Positions 11,809 to 13,770 of a stretch of 13,770 nt of DNA are shown piece by piece. Position numbers and translations under genes: made by a program. Numbering within the stretch: position 1 is the stretch's first letter; each line of letters starts with the position of its first letter. Source of the stretch: an uncultured Collinsella sp. (GTDB taxonomy: Bacteria; Actinomycetota; Coriobacteriia; Coriobacteriales; Coriobacteriaceae); NCBI GenBank assembly GCA_958428675.1, contig CAUAGV010000028.1, forward strand, positions 1 through 13,770, given 5' to 3'. The notes below the pieces were generated by a model. The model was not told where the DNA came from. It saw only the letters and a program-made list of their open reading frames with translations, and searched no databases.

Positions 11809-13770
11809 ATGGCGATTCGGGCGATGGGGCCGAGCGGACAATACGAGACTGGATTGGATGCTGCCGGTGCGGCGCTGCCCGAGTTGCTGGCGCCGGCGGG
11901 CGGACTCGACCAGATGCTTGCGGCCATCGCCGCGGGCGCCGATGCCATCTATGCGGGGTTGGGCGGCTTTAACGCCCGTGTGAGTGCACACGGTTTTACC
12001 GACGACGAGTTTGCGCGCGGCTGCGCCGTGGCGCATACCCATGGCGTGCGTGTGTACGTGACGCTCAACGTGTCCGTGTTTGACGATGAGTTGTCCGACG
12101 CGGTGGCGTTGGGAGCTCATGCACTGGAGCTGGGCGCCGATGCTCTGATTGTGGCCGATGCCGGGTTGGCCTGCGCGCTGCGCGCGGCGATTCCCGGGGT
12201 CGAGATTCACCTGTCCACGCAGGCGGGCGCTCATAGCGAGGGTGCCGTGCGACTTGCCGCCGATGAGCTGGGGGTCGAGCGCGTGACGACGGCACGCGAG
12301 CTGATGGTCGACGAGATTGCGGCGCTATGTGCCACGGGCGTGCCCATCGAGGTATTCTGCCACGGTGCGATTTGCATCGGCTATTCGGGGGCGTGCGAGT
12401 TCTCGGCCCTGCGGCGTGGGCGCTCGGCGATGCGCGGCGACTGCACGCAGCCGTGCCGTCTGGCGTACGACCTGGTGGACGAGGCGGGACAGAGCGTTGT
12501 CGCCGTCGAGGGAGATCGCCTGCTGTGCCCGCGCGACTATCTGGGTATTGCACATCTGCCTGAGCTTGTAGATGCCGGCGTGGCGTCGCTCAAGATCGAG
12601 GGGCGCATGAAGAACCCCGATTACGTATTCAACGTGGTGCGGGTGTGGCGCCGGGCACTCGATATGCTGTGCGACGGCGCGTGGGACCCCGGTGCCGTGG
12701 AAGAGCTTGAGCGCGAGCTGGGAAGGTCGTTTAACCGTGGGTTTACCGATGCGTACCTGCGAGGGCGTTCGGGTGCCGAGCTGATGAGCTTTGAGCGTGC
12801 GATTAACCAGGGCGTGCGCGTGGGGCGCTTGGTCGCTGTGGGCCACGAAGAGGTGACCGTTGAGCTCGACTCCGCCGTGGCGGCGGGTGACACGCTCGAG
12901 ATTCGGTTTTATCCGGGTGTCGACGCGCGTCTCGATGTGCCTAAGCGCTGGCCGCAGGTGCCCTGCCCGGTGGATGCCGCAGCGGGGAAGCGCGTCGTCG
13001 TGCATTGCAAGCGTAAGGTGGACACGGGCTGCGAGGTATACCTGATTCGCAGCGCCGGCGTGTTGGATCAGACAGCGGCGGTGTTGGAGCGCATGCGGGC
13101 CGAGGCGGATGCGATTGCGCCCGTTGCGCGCGCCGTTGAGGTGCTGCCCTTTGAGGACGTTGCGGTGGATGGCGGTGCGTCGACGGAGTTGGCGGGGTCG
13201 GCGGGGCCGGCAAAGCGCGAGGATTTTGCTCGTATGGTCTTTGCCTGGGAGCTGATGGATGTGGGTCCGCGCGATGAGCGAGATCTGTCCGATACAACGG
13301 TGGTGCTCGACGAAGTGTGCCGCGCGGGCGACGCCGAGCGGACTCGGGCGCTTATGCAGCGTGCCGGGCGCGTCGTCTGCCGCAATCTGGGACAAGTGGC
13401 GATGGCCCGCGAGCTGGGCACAACGTTTGACGTGGCGGCGCCGGTGTTCTGTGCCAATCGGGCCACGCTTACCTGGCTGCGCGGACTCGGTGCGGGGCGG
13501 GTGTACTTGTCGGCCGAGTTGCTCGGCAATGATGCGGAGCGTGTTGCCGAGCTTGCCGCTTGCCCCGGTGTCTTGGGGCCTGTCGATGCCGACCGTCCCG
13601 AGCTCATGGTGTGCGAGCACTGCTTGCTGACTGCCGAGGGCGCCTGCGCCACGGATGCAACGGGGCAGGTCCGTTGCCGTGACTGCTCGCGCCGTCAGCG
13701 GGAGCGCTTTTTGGTCGAACGTGACGGCACGCGTTTGCCGGTCGTTATCGACGCGTGCGGCAGGACGAGG
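11809..13770 (+). CDS. U32-family protein (collagenase-like peptidase/RNA hydroxylase family), 3' end outside window
   Basis: The frame is open for 654 codons to the window edge. Residues 22-130 form a TIM-barrel-like start (LPELLAPAGGLDQMLAAIAAGADAIYAG). The U32 signature is at 181-199 (EVFCHGAICIGYSGACEFS) and is followed by GDCTQPCRL (210-218), LCPRDY (239-244) and LKIEGRMKNPDYV (261-273). A second half carries a late cysteine cluster: C602, C605, C613, C623 and C626. Known members include E. coli RlhA (23S rRNA C2501 hydroxylation) and TrhP/YegQ (tRNA U34 hydroxylation), which use conserved cysteines and depend on iron-sulfur assembly; older members are annotated as proteases. Length favours the long RlhA-like type. 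ATG 11809 is supported by AAGGAG at 11796-11801. Which RNA or protein it acts on cannot be told here. Confidence 0.9.
   Translation, partial: MAIRAMGPSGQYETGLDAAGAALPELLAPAGGLDQMLAAIAAGADAIYAGLGGFNARVSAHGFTDDEFARGCAVAHTHGVRVYVTLNVSVFDDELSDAVALGAHALELGADALIVADAGLACALRAAIPGVEIHLSTQAGAHSEGAVRLAADELGVERVTTARELMVDEIAALCATGVPIEVFCHGAICIGYSGACEFSALRRGRSAMRGDCTQPCRLAYDLVDEAGQSVVAVEGDRLLCPRDYLGIAHLPELVDAGVASLKIEGRMKNPDYVFNVVRVWRRALDMLCDGAWDPGAVEELERELGRSFNRGFTDAYLRGRSGAELMSFERAINQGVRVGRLVAVGHEEVTVELDSAVAAGDTLEIRFYPGVDARLDVPKRWPQVPCPVDAAAGKRVVVHCKRKVDTGCEVYLIRSAGVLDQTAAVLERMRAEADAIAPVARAVEVLPFEDVAVDGGASTELAGSAGPAKREDFARMVFAWELMDVGPRDERDLSDTTVVLDEVCRAGDAERTRALMQRAGRVVCRNLGQVAMARELGTTFDVAAPVFCANRATLTWLRGLGAGRVYLSAELLGNDAERVAELAACPGVLGPVDADRPELMVCEHCLLTAEGACATDATGQVRCRDCSRRQRERFLVERDGTRLPVVIDACGRTR

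Noticed and set aside
12325..13620. 431-codon open frame antisense to the U32 gene
   Set aside because: The + strand frame carries the complete U32 signature and is open from a good ribosome-binding site; the antisense frame is His/Arg-rich noise.
1..13770. Novel defence system, mobile element, phage, CRISPR array or biosynthetic cluster
   Set aside because: I saw no transposase, integrase, direct-repeat array, toxin/antitoxin pair or atypical composition. All genes except the glycosyltransferase-like one belong to well-known housekeeping families.

Overview
The window is chromosomal and high-GC with strong GC-ending codon use. I see no transfer signature, mobile element, CRISPR array, tRNA or rRNA. 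The merged ribosomal order rplO-secY-adk-map-infA-rpmJ-rpsM-rpsK-rpsD-rpoA-rplQ-truA, a Gram-positive-type 313-residue alpha subunit, an AhrC-type ArgR and frequent GTG/TTG starts suggest a high-GC Gram-positive. My best guess is a coriobacterium close to Collinsella; this is recognition from memory and was not checked by a search.

Bases 1-6630 are the distal end of the S10/spc/alpha ribosomal super-operon on the + strand. It holds the 3' end of rplO (L15), secY (translocon), adk, map, infA (IF-1), rpmJ (L36), rpsM (S13), rpsK (S11), rpsD (S4), rpoA (RNA polymerase alpha) and rplQ (L17). The operon closes with a strong intrinsic terminator at 6600-6630. Two longer gaps break the tight packing. 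One (3091-3194) carries a candidate internal promoter before infA. The other (3414-3563) carries a long imperfect hairpin before rpmJ. The genes cover ribosome assembly, initiation, N-terminal methionine removal, adenylate balance, membrane protein insertion and transcription.

Bases 6571-8692 hold truA (tRNA pseudouridine synthase) and a glycosyltransferase-2-like protein of unknown role. A good sigma-70-type promoter overlaps the rplQ stop codon. Its predicted start lies inside the operon terminator, so truA transcripts would escape termination. Bases 8693-9345 hold argR, the arginine repressor, with a dyad-rich AT-rich upstream region and its own terminator.

Bases 9389-11646 (- strand) hold a class A penicillin-binding protein with a transglycosylase domain, a transpeptidase domain and an odd low-complexity tail. 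It converges on argR, and each gene has its own terminator. Bases 11809-13770 (+ strand) hold a U32-family protein, divergent from the PBP and running off the window end.

The layout is mostly ordinary housekeeping. I did not find a convincing new multi-gene system. The points most worth a second look are regulatory (the nested truA promoter/terminator, the infA-rpmJ hairpin, the infA start region and the argR upstream dyads) plus the PBP tail and the divergent glycosyltransferase-like protein.
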